DNA of 64,000 nucleotides from Ruminococcus_G sp050944435 (GCA_050944435.1 JBMNRB010000007.1:62001-126000); one strand, 5' to 3'. Numbered from the stretch's first letter, positions 1 to 8,761 are shown. Notes: generated by a model from the letters alone, not told the origin. Made by a program: numbers and translations.

Positions 1-418
1 TTATGGCCATGGAAACTCCCCCGATCTGCGTCAGCGCACTTTCGTTCTCCAGCAAGGTCACATGGTATCGATCCAGCATTTTCCGGTACTCCTGATACAT
101 GGAACCATAAACCTCCGGATAAATTTTCAGGCGATATTCATGATTCCCATTGGCTGCAAAAACCGGAACGCCGGCCGGCAAAACCGACAGCAGCTTTTTT
201 GTCTGCTCCATATCCTCCCCAGGTTTTCCCACAACGATATCTCCGCCAATGAGAATCAGATCCGCCTGAAGTTTTTCCAAATCTTCTTTTAATTTTTTCA
301 GATTTTCGCCAAAGGAAGTATTGTGAAAGTCACTGATAAATACAATCCTTATGGAGTTGGCGCTGCCGTTTAGTTTTTCCGACCGGATTATATAATGTTT
401 TATCACATAACGCTTCAT
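1..418 (-). CDS. Metallophosphoesterase (calcineurin-like), 3' end missing
   Basis: The reading frame runs off the left edge of the window, so only about 139 N-terminal residues are seen. The translation starts MKRYVIKHYIIRSEKLNG and carries the first three metal-binding blocks of the calcineurin-like phosphoesterase fold in order: ISDFHN (D-x-H), LIGGDI (GGD) and NGNHEY (GNHE). There is no signal peptide or membrane segment in the visible part, so a cytoplasmic metal-dependent phosphohydrolase related to YkuE/YaeI-type proteins is likely. The substrate cannot be told. The gene follows the carboxypeptidase gene after an 84-base gap with no clear terminator, so the two may be cotranscribed. 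Confidence 0.8.
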   Translation of the reverse strand, partial: MKRYVIKHYIIRSEKLNGSANSIRIVFISDFHNTSFGENLKKLKEDLEKLQADLILIGGDIVVGKPGEDMEQTKKLLSVLPAGVPVFAANGNHEYRLKIYPEVYGSMYQEYRKMLDRYHVTLLENESALTQIGGVSMAI

Positions 419-502
419 CGGCACCTGCTCCCCTGTTTACTATCCGTTCTATACTACAATAAAGTGTTCAGATTTTCAAGGTGATTTTCTATTTCTGATT
501 AT

Positions 503-1756
503 TTATGAGAAATAGGTTTCTCCACTAAAAGAGACAGTCCCTTCACCGGAACTGTCCCCCTTTTCCCGGCCTCCCCGCAGCAGCAGACGGAAAGCCATTT
601 TTACATAATCCAAATATTCTGCCTTATCTATATTCTCCACAAAAACAATATCCACACTGCCTATTTCTCTGCCGTCCAGACGGTAAACCGCTTCCCCCGC
701 CTTATCTCCTTTTTTTACGGGAGCTTTCACCTCTTTATCCCAGGATATTTCTTTTTCAATGCCTGACAGATCGGCTCCTTCTGTATCCAGATAACGAAAT
801 TCGCCGGCAAAGCCGCATTCCGCCGATTTTTCTATCGCTCCGCTAATAGGGGCCGGCGGCAGTGTTTCTTTATTTTCATCCACATAAAGGCTGCAGGTTC
901 CGAAACCGTAATTGAGCAAAGACGAGGCGTCCCGGAATCTGGATTTTGAGTTTTCTGCCCCCATGATAACGGAGATCAGTGTAATATCGTCTCTGGCTGC
1001 CACAGCGGAGACACAGAATTTGGCTTTGGACGTGCTCCCTGTTTTCAATCCCACACAGCCTTCGTATCCGCGAATCAGTTTATTGGTGTTGGTAAGCCCG
1101 AATTCCGTAGTTCCCTTATTCGTCACGTGAGTAATATCCTCCATCCAGATCGAAGAATATGTAAGCACCTGAGGATATTTTGTCACCAGCTCCCTGGAAA
1201 TCACCGCCACATCATGGGCCGTGGTATAATGGCCGTCCGAATCCGTAAGGCCACAGCAGTCTTCAAAAACCGTATCTTTAAGCCCCAGTTCCTTCGCCTT
1301 CTGATTCATTCTTTTTACAAATTCCTCTTCACTCCCAGCGATATGTTCCGCCATTACCACAGAAGCATCATTGCCGGAGGCTACTACAATGCATTTAATG
1401 AGGGTTTCCACCGTCTGCTTCTCACCTTCCTCCAGGAATACCTGAGAGCCTCCCATGCTTTTGGCATGAGCGCTGGTCACCGCCTCTTCCTCCAGCGTCA
1501 GCGTCCCCTTTTCCAGTTCATCAAAAATCAGAAGAAGCGTCATAATTTTCGTAATACTTGCAGGACTTCTCTGCTCGTCTGCATTTTTTTCGTAAAGAAT
1601 TTCTCCGGTGGATGCTTCCATCAGGATCGCGGAAGGCGCTTCCACTGTCACCGGGTCTCCTTCTTCTGTTTCCGCCGCCATGACAGACGACATAGAGAGC
1701 AAAAACATGCTTGCCGCCATTATGGCAATAAAAATGATTTTTTTACCGATGCCCAT
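503..1756 (-). CDS. D-alanyl-D-alanine carboxypeptidase (penicillin-binding protein, S11 family)
   Basis: This exported serine DD-carboxypeptidase trims the terminal D-Ala from peptidoglycan stem peptides. The chosen start (MGIGKKIIFI) follows a GGGGGG ribosome site and gives a 417-residue protein with an N-terminal hydrophobic signal ending near MAAE. A longer frame starting at 1861 would run through the rpsU terminator and is unlikely. The three catalytic motifs are present: S67-I-T-K70, S127-G-N129 and K238-T-G240. After about residue 270 comes a PBP5-type C-terminal domain. Clostridial paralogues include DacA, DacB and the sporulation protein DacF, and sequence reading does not separate them. 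An inverted repeat (GACAGT/ACTGTC, then TCTTTT) near 525-560 overlaps the last codons and might act as a terminator. Confidence 0.9.
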   Translation of the reverse strand: MGIGKKIIFIAIMAASMFLLSMSSVMAAETEEGDPVTVEAPSAILMEASTGEILYEKNADEQRSPASITKIMTLLLIFDELEKGTLTLEEEAVTSAHAKSMGGSQVFLEEGEKQTVETLIKCIVVASGNDASVVMAEHIAGSEEEFVKRMNQKAKELGLKDTVFEDCCGLTDSDGHYTTAHDVAVISRELVTKYPQVLTYSSIWMEDITHVTNKGTTEFGLTNTNKLIRGYEGCVGLKTGSTSKAKFCVSAVAARDDITLISVIMGAENSKSRFRDASSLLNYGFGTCSLYVDENKETLPPAPISGAIEKSAECGFAGEFRYLDTEGADLSGIEKEISWDKEVKAPVKKGDKAGEAVYRLDGREIGSVDIVFVENIDKAEYLDYVKMAFRLLLRGGREKGDSSGEGTVSFSGETYFS

Positions 1757-1820
1757 TTTCCCCCCACACGTTCTTTTTTCTAATGTACGAGAAAAGAGGG
1801 CAAAATATGATTTGCGTAGC

Positions 1821-1852
1821 AAAAAAATCCCTGATATAAAATCAGGGATTTT
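1821..1852 (-). terminator. Intrinsic terminator of rpsU
   Basis: The inverted repeat AAAATCCCTGAT (1824-1835) and ATCAGGGATTTT (1841-1852) is separated by five bases. On the minus strand it is followed by a run of seven T residues (1821-1827). It lies directly after the rpsU stop codon. Confidence 0.9.
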
Positions 1853-1860
1853 CCGGCACA

Positions 1861-2037
1861 TTAATTATATTTACGTTTTCTGGCAGCTTCCGATTTTTTC
1901 TTACGACGAACGCTTGGTTTCTCGTAATGTTCTCTTTTACGGATTTCCTGCTGAATTCCGGCCTTTGCGCAACTGCGTTTAAATCTGCGTAATGCGCTGT
2001 CCAGAGATTCGTTTTCTTTTACGATAACGTTTGACAT
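1861..2037 (-). CDS. rpsU: 30S ribosomal protein S21
   Basis: The 58-residue product starts MSNVIVKENESLDSALRRF and ends in a very basic tail (RRKKKSEAARKRKYN), which matches bacterial S21 in length and sequence. S21 sits on the 30S platform and helps pair the mRNA leader with 16S rRNA. The start is set by a GGAGGGAGG ribosome site. The gene stands alone, with its own promoter upstream and its own terminator downstream. The leader holds a short hairpin (CAGTTGT...ACAACTG near 2060-2090) of unknown role. Confidence 0.97.
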   Translation of the reverse strand: MSNVIVKENESLDSALRRFKRSCAKAGIQQEIRKREHYEKPSVRRKKKSEAARKRKYN

Positions 2038-2115
2038 AGACTCACACCTAACCTCCCTCCAGTTGTAAATTGTGCATACACAACTGTTTGGGTATATTTT
2101 ACTGCACTAAAGACA

Positions 2116-2143
2116 ATTATAACAGATTTTTCTTATTCGTCAA
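2116..2143 (-). promoter_or_regulatory. Sigma-A-type promoter for rpsU
   Basis: Reading the minus strand, TTGACG (2138-2143) and TATAAT (2116-2121) are 16 bases apart, with a TGT extension before the -10 box. This predicts a leader of about 70 bases before rpsU. Confidence 0.75.
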
Positions 2144-2171
2144 CTGATTTAAACAATTTTTTTATAAAAAC

Positions 2172-4814
2172 TCAATCCTTAATCTGTTCTTCCAATACGG
2201 TGGAAACCATCTGCAGCGCTTCCGGTATTTTGGAGACATCTTTTCCACCAGCCTGAGCCATCTGAGGACGGCCGCCTCCGCCTCCGCCTACGCAGGCCGC
2301 TACTGCTTTAATCAGATTTCCGGCATGGACGCCTTTATCCAGAGCTCCCTTGGTGGCGGTAGCCATCATATTGACTTTTCCCCCCGTGGACGAAATCAAC
2401 ACCACAACGCCTTCGCCCAGTTTTTCCTTCAGCTGGTCTCCCAGATCCCGCAGGCCGTTCATATCCACATCGGCAAGAGAGCTGGCCAGTACTTTGACTC
2501 CTTTGATCTCCGTCACTTTATCCATCACATCTCCCAGGGAATCCTGAGCCATTTTACTCTTCAGCGATTCATTTTCACTGTGAAGCGCTTTCAATTCCGC
2601 CTGGAGATGAGAAATTTTATCGGACAGTTCCGCCGGACTGGTCTTTAAAAGATGAGCCGCCTCATTTAACCGCTCTTCCAGCTCTTTATAATATGCCAGG
2701 ACACCCTTTCCGGTCAGTGCTTCAATACGTCTGACGCCGGCGGCAATTCCTGATTCTGACACAATCTTAAACAGCGAAATAACTCCTGTGTTTTTCACAT
2801 GAGTACCGCCGCACAGCTCCTTGGAGAAATCTCCCATGGAAACCACCCTTACTTCATCGGAATACTTCTCGCCAAACAGCGCCATGGCGCCGGATTTTTT
2901 CGCTTCTTCCAGACTCATCACCTGAGTATCCACCGGAAGATTGGCCTGGATTTCTTCATTGACCAGAATTTCCACCTGAGAAAGTTCTTCCTGGCTCATC
3001 GCCTGGAAATGGGCAAAGTCAAAACGCAGTCTTCCCGGCGTCACCAGAGATCCTTTCTGTTCCACATGGGAACCCAGCACCGTCTTCAGCGCTTTCTGCA
3101 GCAAATGGGTAGCGCTGTGATTTTTGGCCGTATCCAGACGTTTTTCTTCGTCCACCGCCAGGGTCACTTCGTCTCCCGTTTTCAGCATACCGGAAACCAT
3201 CACGCCGGTATGTCCTACCTTGCCGCCTCTTAAATGAATGGTTTCTTCCACCTGGAAAGTTCCGTCGGCATTTCGGATAATACCTGTATCTCCCTGCTGC
3301 CCTCCCATGGTGCCATAAAACGGAGTTACCCTAGTGATAACGGTTCCCTTCTGGCCTTCCATCAGGCTGTCAGTCAGCTCTTCTTCCGTCGTCAGTACCA
3401 AAATCTCCGATTCCAGCGCCAGTTTGTCATAACCGTCAAACTCTGTGGTAATGGCAGGATCAATCTGATCGTAAACGGTAGCGTCCGCTCCCATATAATT
3501 GGTAGTTTCTCTCCTGGTTCGCGCTCTGGTCCGCTGCTCTTCCATTTCCTTTGCAAAGCCTTCTTCGTCGATCTGATATCCCTTTTCTTCCAGAATTTCT
3601 TTGGTCAGATCCATAGGGAATCCATAGGTGTCGTACAGGCGGAAGGCATCCTGTCCGTCCAGAATTTTCACACCCTTTTCCTGCATGCCTGCTTCCAGTT
3701 CGGAGAGAATTTTAAGTCCCTGATCAATGGTCTTTCCAAATTGATTTTCCTCATTGGTCAGCACTTTCAGGATGAAATCTTTTTTCTCTTCCAGTTCCGG
3801 ATAACCGTCTTTGGAACCTTCGATCACCGTCTCGCTTAATTTTGCCAGAAATTCTCCTTCGATGCCCAGAAGACGGCCATGACGGGCTGCCCGGCGAATC
3901 AGACGGCGCAGCACGTAGCCCCGTCCCTCATTGGTGGGCATGATGCCATCTGAGATCATAAAAGTCGCAGAACGCATATGATCGGTAATCAGGCGAATGG
4001 AAATATCATCTTTCTCATTTTCATGATACTTTTTGCCGGCTATCTCACATACCTTTTCCCTGAGAGCACAGATCGTATCCACATCAAAGATGGAATCCAC
4101 ATCCTGTACTACCACGGCCAGACGTTCCAGTCCCATTCCTGTATCGATATTTTTATTCTTTAAGGTTTCATAATGGCCGTTTCCGTCATTTTCAAACTGG
4201 GTAAACACATTGTTCCAGATTTCAATGTATCGGTCACAGTCACAGCCCACGGTACAGTCCGGTTTCCCGCAGCCGTATTTTTCTCCCCGGTCGTAATACA
4301 CTTCTGAACAGGGTCCGCAGGGACCTGCTCCATGCTCCCAGAAATTATCTTCTTTCCCAAATCGATAAATTCTCTCCGGTGCAATGCCGATCTCTTTATT
4401 CCAGATATCAAAGGCTTCATCGTCTTCCAGATAAACAGAAGGGTAAAGACGATCCGGATCCAAGCCCACAACTTCTGTCAGAAATTCCCACGACCAGGCA
4501 ATTGCTTCATGTTTAAAGTAATCGCCAAAGGAAAAATTGCCCAGCATTTCAAAGAAAGTACCATGGCGGGCGGTTTTTCCCACGTTTTCAATATCGCCTG
4601 TCCTAATGCATTTCTGACAGGTGGCAACCCTTTTGCAGGGCGGTATCTCTGCTCCCGTGAAATAGGGCTTCAGCGGAGCCATACCCGCATTGATCAGAAG
4701 CAGACTTTTATCATTCTGTGGAATCAGCGAAAAGCTTTTCATCACCAGATGTCCCTTGCTTTCAAAAAAATCCAGAAACATCTGGCGAAGTTCATTCACT
4801 CCATACTTTTTCAC
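2172..4814 (-). CDS. alaS: Alanyl-tRNA synthetase
   Basis: This enzyme charges tRNA-Ala and removes misactivated Ser and Gly. The product is 880 residues, the normal bacterial length. It has the class II catalytic domain at the N terminus (starting MKKYGVNELRQMFLDFFESKGH), the editing-domain zinc motif HSATH around residue 560 with the later CGGTH block, and a C-terminal DHHA1/C-Ala region with a glycine run before RPQMAQAGG. The start codon is GTG at 4814, preceded by AGGAGG. It lies 79 bases downstream of tyrS in the same direction. Confidence 0.97.
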   Translation of the reverse strand: MKKYGVNELRQMFLDFFESKGHLVMKSFSLIPQNDKSLLLINAGMAPLKPYFTGAEIPPCKRVATCQKCIRTGDIENVGKTARHGTFFEMLGNFSFGDYFKHEAIAWSWEFLTEVVGLDPDRLYPSVYLEDDEAFDIWNKEIGIAPERIYRFGKEDNFWEHGAGPCGPCSEVYYDRGEKYGCGKPDCTVGCDCDRYIEIWNNVFTQFENDGNGHYETLKNKNIDTGMGLERLAVVVQDVDSIFDVDTICALREKVCEIAGKKYHENEKDDISIRLITDHMRSATFMISDGIMPTNEGRGYVLRRLIRRAARHGRLLGIEGEFLAKLSETVIEGSKDGYPELEEKKDFILKVLTNEENQFGKTIDQGLKILSELEAGMQEKGVKILDGQDAFRLYDTYGFPMDLTKEILEEKGYQIDEEGFAKEMEEQRTRARTRRETTNYMGADATVYDQIDPAITTEFDGYDKLALESEILVLTTEEELTDSLMEGQKGTVITRVTPFYGTMGGQQGDTGIIRNADGTFQVEETIHLRGGKVGHTGVMVSGMLKTGDEVTLAVDEEKRLDTAKNHSATHLLQKALKTVLGSHVEQKGSLVTPGRLRFDFAHFQAMSQEELSQVEILVNEEIQANLPVDTQVMSLEEAKKSGAMALFGEKYSDEVRVVSMGDFSKELCGGTHVKNTGVISLFKIVSESGIAAGVRRIEALTGKGVLAYYKELEERLNEAAHLLKTSPAELSDKISHLQAELKALHSENESLKSKMAQDSLGDVMDKVTEIKGVKVLASSLADVDMNGLRDLGDQLKEKLGEGVVVLISSTGGKVNMMATATKGALDKGVHAGNLIKAVAACVGGGGGGRPQMAQAGGKDVSKIPEALQMVSTVLEEQIKD

Positions 4815-4845
4815 GTTTTATTTCCTCCTGACGTATCATTCACAC

Positions 4846-4880
4846 TTCAGGCAGCAGGAACTGCCGCCTGAATAATTATA
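4846..4880 (-). promoter_or_regulatory. Hairpin and possible -10 box between tyrS and alaS
   Basis: A 12-base-pair stem (4846-4857 with 4861-4872, loop GAA, one wobble pair) sits between tyrS and alaS. No T-run follows it on the minus strand, so it is not a clear terminator. Just upstream, TATAAT (4875-4880, minus strand) could be a -10 box for alaS, but no good -35 box is placed at the right distance. The hairpin would then lie in the alaS leader. Confidence 0.35.
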
Positions 4881-4893
4881 CTATCATATTTTA

Positions 4894-6117
4894 CTATTTC
4901 AGGCAAATTTTTTTGAAGTTCTTCTTACCTCTCTTCAGCACCACGCCGTCTCCTTCAAAGGCTTCCCTGGGCATGGTATAGTGGATATCCGTAATCTTCT
5001 CTCCATCGATGGATACGCCTCCCTGTTCCACATTCTTTCTTCCATCGGAACGGCTCTTGGCAAGACCGGATACTGTAAGCATGGTAATAATGTCGATACT
5101 GTCTTCCTTAAAATCATCTTCCGTAAGCTCCACCGTAGGCATATCCGCCGCATTTCCGCTGGAAAAGAGAGCTCTGGCGCCATTCTGTGCTTTTTTCGCT
5201 TCTTCCTCTCCGTGAACCAGACCGGTCAGCTCATAGGCCAGAATTTCTTTGGCCTGATTCAGCTGGCTGCCTTCCCATTTATCCATCTCGTCCACCTGCT
5301 CCAGAGGAAGAAAGGTAAGCATTCGAATACATTTCAGCACATCGGTGTCCGCCACATTTCTCCAGTACTGATAGAAATCGAAGGGTGATGTCTTATTGGG
5401 ATCCAGCCATACGGCCCCCGACTGGGTTTTTCCCATTTTCTTGCCTTCGGAATTCAAAAGCAGGGTGATGGTCATGGCATAGGCGTCTTTGTTCAGTTTT
5501 CTGCGGATCAATTCTGTTCCCCCCAGCATATTGCTCCACTGGTCGTCGCCGCCGAACTGCATATTGCAGCCGTATTTCTGGTACAAAGCGTAGAAATCGT
5601 AGCTCTGCATGATCATGTAGTTAAATTCCAGGAAACTTAACCCTTTCTCCATCCTCTGTTTGTAGCATTCGGCACGAAGCATGTTATTGACGGAAAAGCA
5701 GGCTCCCACCTCCCGCAGCAGTTCGATGTAATTCAGATTCATCAGCCAGTCCGCATTATTAACCATCAGCGCCTTGTCCTCACCGAATTCAATGAAACGG
5801 CTCATCTGTTTTTTAAAGCAATCGCAGTTATGCTGAATGGTCTCCACCGTCATCATCTGACGCATATCGGAACGGCCGGAGGGATCCCCGATCATTCCCG
5901 TACCGCCCCCCAACAGAGCAATGGGCTTGTTGCCTGCCATCTGCAGACGCTTCATCAGGCAGAGCGCCATGAAATGACCCACATGGAGACTGTCCGCCGT
6001 TGGGTCAAAGCCAATATAAAATGTGGCTTTTCCCTCGTTTACCAGTTCTCGTATTTCTTTTTCATCAGTTACCTGGGCGATCAGGCCTCTGGCCTGAAGC
6101 TCTTCATAGATTTTCAT
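4894..6117 (-). CDS. tyrS: Tyrosyl-tRNA synthetase
   Basis: This class I synthetase charges tRNA-Tyr. The product is 407 residues. It shows the HIGH-type motif as HVGH at residues 45-48, the KMSKS-type loop as KMGKT around residue 235, and an S4 RNA-binding domain at the C terminus (SRSDGRKNVEQGGVSIDG). Expression is very probably set by the tyrosine-specific T-box leader whose terminator ends about 250 bases upstream. The space between that terminator and the start codon holds a folded repeat element described separately. Confidence 0.97.
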   Translation of the reverse strand: MKIYEELQARGLIAQVTDEKEIRELVNEGKATFYIGFDPTADSLHVGHFMALCLMKRLQMAGNKPIALLGGGTGMIGDPSGRSDMRQMMTVETIQHNCDCFKKQMSRFIEFGEDKALMVNNADWLMNLNYIELLREVGACFSVNNMLRAECYKQRMEKGLSFLEFNYMIMQSYDFYALYQKYGCNMQFGGDDQWSNMLGGTELIRRKLNKDAYAMTITLLLNSEGKKMGKTQSGAVWLDPNKTSPFDFYQYWRNVADTDVLKCIRMLTFLPLEQVDEMDKWEGSQLNQAKEILAYELTGLVHGEEEAKKAQNGARALFSSGNAADMPTVELTEDDFKEDSIDIITMLTVSGLAKSRSDGRKNVEQGGVSIDGEKITDIHYTMPREAFEGDGVVLKRGKKNFKKICLK

Positions 6118-6186
6118 AATGACCTCCTGTATTGCAGATAAAAATTTGATTTCGGTATCTCCGGTGCATTGTGGACACCTTTTGAA

Positions 6187-6370
6187 TTGACCCTGGTGCT
6201 TTTATGGCACCTTACGAATTGTTCCGCACTTCGTGCTCTCACAATTCTTCAAAATATTCGGAATTCGCGGGGCCCCTCCCCCGCTTCTTCCTCATATTTT
6301 GGCGGGTCCCAAAGTCATGCTTTTTTGTGCAAGCGCAAAAGCATGACCTTTTGACCCTGGTGCCATAAAA
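6187..6370. repeat. Folded repeat element between the tyrS T-box and tyrS
   Basis: The stretch is packed with symmetrical sequence. TTGACCCTGGTGC occurs twice in the same direction (6187-6199 and 6351-6363). TTTTATGGCACC (6200-6211) is the inverted copy of GGTGCCATAAAA (6359-6370), so the two bound an element of about 170 bases. Inside are two further hairpins: GAATTGT...ACAATTC (6216-6222/6241-6247) with an inner GCAC-TTC-GTGC, and GTCATGCTTTT...AAAAGCATGAC (6314-6324/6337-6347). No protein is encoded. It looks like a small non-autonomous intergenic repeat, but its spread in the genome cannot be seen here. Confidence 0.6.
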
Positions 6371-6650
6371 AAACTCCCGTCCTTTTACCGAAATAAAAGG
6401 ACGAGAGCAATTCCCGTGTTACCACCTTCATTCACAGCCGGCTCGCGCCGTCTGCCTTTGCAGGTACCCCATCGATACCCCGACAGTTATAACGTCTGTC
6501 AACCCGTCACAGCCTACTCTGCTTTCGGTGTGAAGCTCAGGGATGTATTCGATTTCAGCTTCCGCGTGGGCCTCTCACCTTCCGGCACCTCTCTGTACAC
6601 TTTCCCTAAATCTACTTGTTCCCGTCATTGCTGTTTTCTTTTATCATATG
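6367..6650 (-). promoter_or_regulatory. T-box leader, tyrosine-specific (tyrS)
   Basis: On the minus strand the leader contains the conserved T-box sequence AAGGTGGTAACACGGG (around 6413-6428), followed by an intrinsic terminator (stem 6374-6387 with 6394-6406, then seven T residues at 6367-6373). The specifier region further upstream reads GAAATCGAATACATC, in which TAC is the Tyr codon. In this family uncharged tRNA-Tyr pairs with the specifier and the T-box bulge and stops the terminator from forming, so tyrS is made when tyrosine runs short. Confidence 0.92.
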
Positions 6651-6655
6651 CTATT

Positions 6656-6685
6656 AGTATACAGAAGGATTCCGCAGATTGTCAA
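6656..6685 (-). promoter_or_regulatory. Promoter of the tyrS T-box leader
   Basis: On the minus strand TTGACA (6680-6685) and TATACT (6656-6661) are separated by 18 bases. Transcription would begin near 6648, at the 5' end of the T-box leader. Confidence 0.75.
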
Positions 6686-6746
6686 GGATTTTCCCTGTAT
6701 TTCCCCCCTGACGGAAAATTCCCTGTGCAAAATAAAGACTTTTGCA

Positions 6747-6775
6747 TTGCTTTCATCAATCAAAAGAGAGATAAT
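6747..6775 (+). promoter_or_regulatory. Possible promoter of the nucleotidyltransferase pair
   Basis: TTGCTT (6747-6752) and GATAAT (6770-6775) are 17 bases apart on the plus strand, about 95 bases before the first nucleotidyltransferase start codon. The -35 box is weak. Confidence 0.45.
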
Positions 6776-6814
6776 AAAGTCAGAGCATGTTCTTAAAACT
6801 GGCATCATAGTCAG

Positions 6815-6839
6815 TGATATCTTTGAGAAAAAGATATCA
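6815..6839 (+). promoter_or_regulatory. Ten-base perfect inverted repeat in the nucleotidyltransferase leader
   Basis: TGATATCTTT (6815-6824) is mirrored by AAAGATATCA (6830-6839) across five bases. It lies between the proposed promoter and the start codon and has no T-run after it, so it is more likely an operator or a leader hairpin than a terminator. Confidence 0.45.
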
Positions 6840-6868
6840 ACTAAATAAACCAGGAAAGGCTGTGTAAA

Positions 6869-7915
6869 ATGAAAATTGTGTTTCATCAAACTCCCATGGA
6901 GGCAGAAGATTTGCTGACTTGTCCGGATTATGACTTTCTAAAAAAGAATCACCATTTAGGTAAAAATGTGATTTTATTGGGTCTGTCCGGAAGCTACGGA
7001 TATGGGACGAACAAGGAAAACAGTGATATAGATCTGCGGGGAATAACTCTGAACCGGAAATCCGATTTAATCGGTCTTACGGAATTTGAACAGTATGTGG
7101 ATGAGAATACTGATACTACAATATATGGATTTAACAAATATGTATCCCTTCTTTTAGGCTGTAATCCAAATACTATGGAACTTTTGGGATTAAGACGGGA
7201 GAATTATCTGTATCTCCATGAACTGGGTCAGGAACTCATAGAAAAGGCTGGGATTTTTCTTTCCAGAAGAGCGATCCAGTCCTTTACGGGATATGCCTCT
7301 GCACAGATCCGAAGACTTCAGAATGCTTTGGCCAGCGAACATTATCCCCAAAAAGAAAAAGAATATAATATTTTGAAATCTCTGGAAAGCGCAATGTATG
7401 AATTTAAAAAGCATTATGAAAAATTTGAGGAAGGTGCTGTGCACCTGTATCTGGATAAGGCAGTAAATCCAAACCTGGAAAAGGAAATCTTTATGGATAT
7501 TCGTCTGAAGCATTATCCCCTCCGGGATTATAAAGGGATGTGGGGGGAAATGGATAAAATTGTAAAGGATTATGAAAGACTGGGAAGTCGGGACAAAAGA
7601 AAAGATGACGAACACTTAAATAAACATGCCATGCATCTTCTGCGCCTGTTCATGATGGGAATAGATATCCTGGAGAAAGGGGAAATCCGTACATTTCGGG
7701 AAGAGGAGCACGACCTTCTCATGAAGGTACGCAATGGGAAATTTCAGAGGGAAGACGGAACCTTCCGGGATGAGTTCTATGATATTGTTCAGGAATACGA
7801 AAGAAACATGGAATATGCGGCAAAACATACCTGCCTTCCCCAGGAACCGGATATGGAAATGGTGCAGGATTATGTAATGTCAGTGAATGAGAGGGCTGTG
7901 AAAGATGAGATATAA
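6869..7915 (+). CDS. Predicted nucleotidyltransferase, RlaP/YcgL type (first of pair)
   Basis: The 348-residue product has a polymerase-beta-type nucleotidyltransferase core near its N terminus: G41-S42 followed by S-D53-I-D55-L-R-G, the metal-binding DxD typical of the predicted nucleotidyltransferase family PF10127 (RlaP, which includes B. subtilis YcgL). The rest is mostly helical and charged, without membrane segments. The start at 6869 follows an AGGAAAGG-like ribosome site. It overlaps the next gene by 11 bases, and that gene encodes a shorter protein of the same family, so the two products probably act together. Proteins of this family have been linked to RNA repair or nucleotide transfer, but no substrate can be inferred here. 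Confidence 0.75.
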   Translation: MKIVFHQTPMEAEDLLTCPDYDFLKKNHHLGKNVILLGLSGSYGYGTNKENSDIDLRGITLNRKSDLIGLTEFEQYVDENTDTTIYGFNKYVSLLLGCNPNTMELLGLRRENYLYLHELGQELIEKAGIFLSRRAIQSFTGYASAQIRRLQNALASEHYPQKEKEYNILKSLESAMYEFKKHYEKFEEGAVHLYLDKAVNPNLEKEIFMDIRLKHYPLRDYKGMWGEMDKIVKDYERLGSRDKRKDDEHLNKHAMHLLRLFMMGIDILEKGEIRTFREEEHDLLMKVRNGKFQREDGTFRDEFYDIVQEYERNMEYAAKHTCLPQEPDMEMVQDYVMSVNERAVKDEI

Positions 7916-8681
7916 AAAGTATACAGGAAGTGTGGAAGAACTGATAAAGAAAAAGCTTAATGAAATAGAAGAAAAGGAAAATATACGAGTACTCCATGCA
8001 GTGGAATCAGGGAGCAGGGCCTGGGGAATCGCCTCTCCGGACAGCGATTATGATGTGAGGTTTGTTTATGTACGGCCTGTGGATTTTTATCTGGAACTGC
8101 AGGATAAAAAGGATTTTATTGACTGGGAATTAAACGAGGTTCTGGATATAAACGGATGGGATATTACAAAGGCTTTGCAGCATTTTTACAAATCAAACGC
8201 TACCCTTTATGAATGGGGAAATTCTCCCATCATTTATAAGACAACGCCTCAGTGGGAGAAAATCATGAAGATAGCCGGAGAATATTTTTCCTGCAAATCT
8301 TCCATGTATCATTATTATGGCACAGCTAAGAAGAATTATGAGACATATCTCATGGAGGATATGGTAAAGTATAAAAAGTATTTCTATGTCCTTCGTCCCC
8401 TTCTTGCCTGCAAATGGATTGAAAAGAAAAAGTGCCCTCCCCCGGTTCTCTTCCAAACCCTGGAAGAGGAAATCCTGGAAAAGGAAATAAAACCTGCTGT
8501 GGACAGGTTGGTGGAAGCTAAGCTTCAGATGACAGAGGGAGAAAAGCGGGCAAAGATTCAGGTACTCAACGATTACATTTTAGAAAATCTGGAATATTAT
8601 CAAACTCTATTGGCTAAAATGCCGGAGGACAGGAAAAAAGACTGGAGTCTCTTAAATCGCAGTTTTCGGGAACTGCTGTAA
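7905..8681 (+). CDS. Predicted nucleotidyltransferase, RlaP/YcgL type (second of pair)
   Basis: The 258-residue product resembles YcgL-like nucleotidyltransferases. Its core reads ESGSRAWGIASPDSDYDVR, with G36-S37 and the acidic pair D48/D50 placed as in the polymerase-beta superfamily. The C-terminal part is helical and rich in Lys and Glu. The start codon lies inside the last codons of the first nucleotidyltransferase gene, which implies translational coupling. The two proteins share the same core motif but differ in length and in the region after it, as expected of an old duplication rather than a recent one. Confidence 0.78.
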   Translation: MRYKKYTGSVEELIKKKLNEIEEKENIRVLHAVESGSRAWGIASPDSDYDVRFVYVRPVDFYLELQDKKDFIDWELNEVLDINGWDITKALQHFYKSNATLYEWGNSPIIYKTTPQWEKIMKIAGEYFSCKSSMYHYYGTAKKNYETYLMEDMVKYKKYFYVLRPLLACKWIEKKKCPPPVLFQTLEEEILEKEIKPAVDRLVEAKLQMTEGEKRAKIQVLNDYILENLEYYQTLLAKMPEDRKKDWSLLNRSFRELL

Positions 8682-8702
8682 AAATTTTATGGATTCCGAT
8701 GC

Positions 8703-8731
8703 TTGTTTTTTCTCCGCTGCTGTGATAGAGT
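8703..8731 (+). promoter_or_regulatory. Probable promoter of the efflux-gene leader
   Basis: TTGTTT (8703-8708) and TAGAGT (8726-8731) are 17 bases apart, and a TGA extension precedes the -10 box. Transcription would start about 30 bases before the short leader reading frame. Confidence 0.5.
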
Positions 8732-8761
8732 AAAGAAGATTAAAACAAGGGAGGTGGCTTG

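Noticed and set aside
1757..1861. The upstream extension of the carboxypeptidase reading frame to 1861
   Set aside because: It would run through the rpsU terminator. The internal ATG at 1756 has a strong ribosome site and starts directly before the signal peptide.
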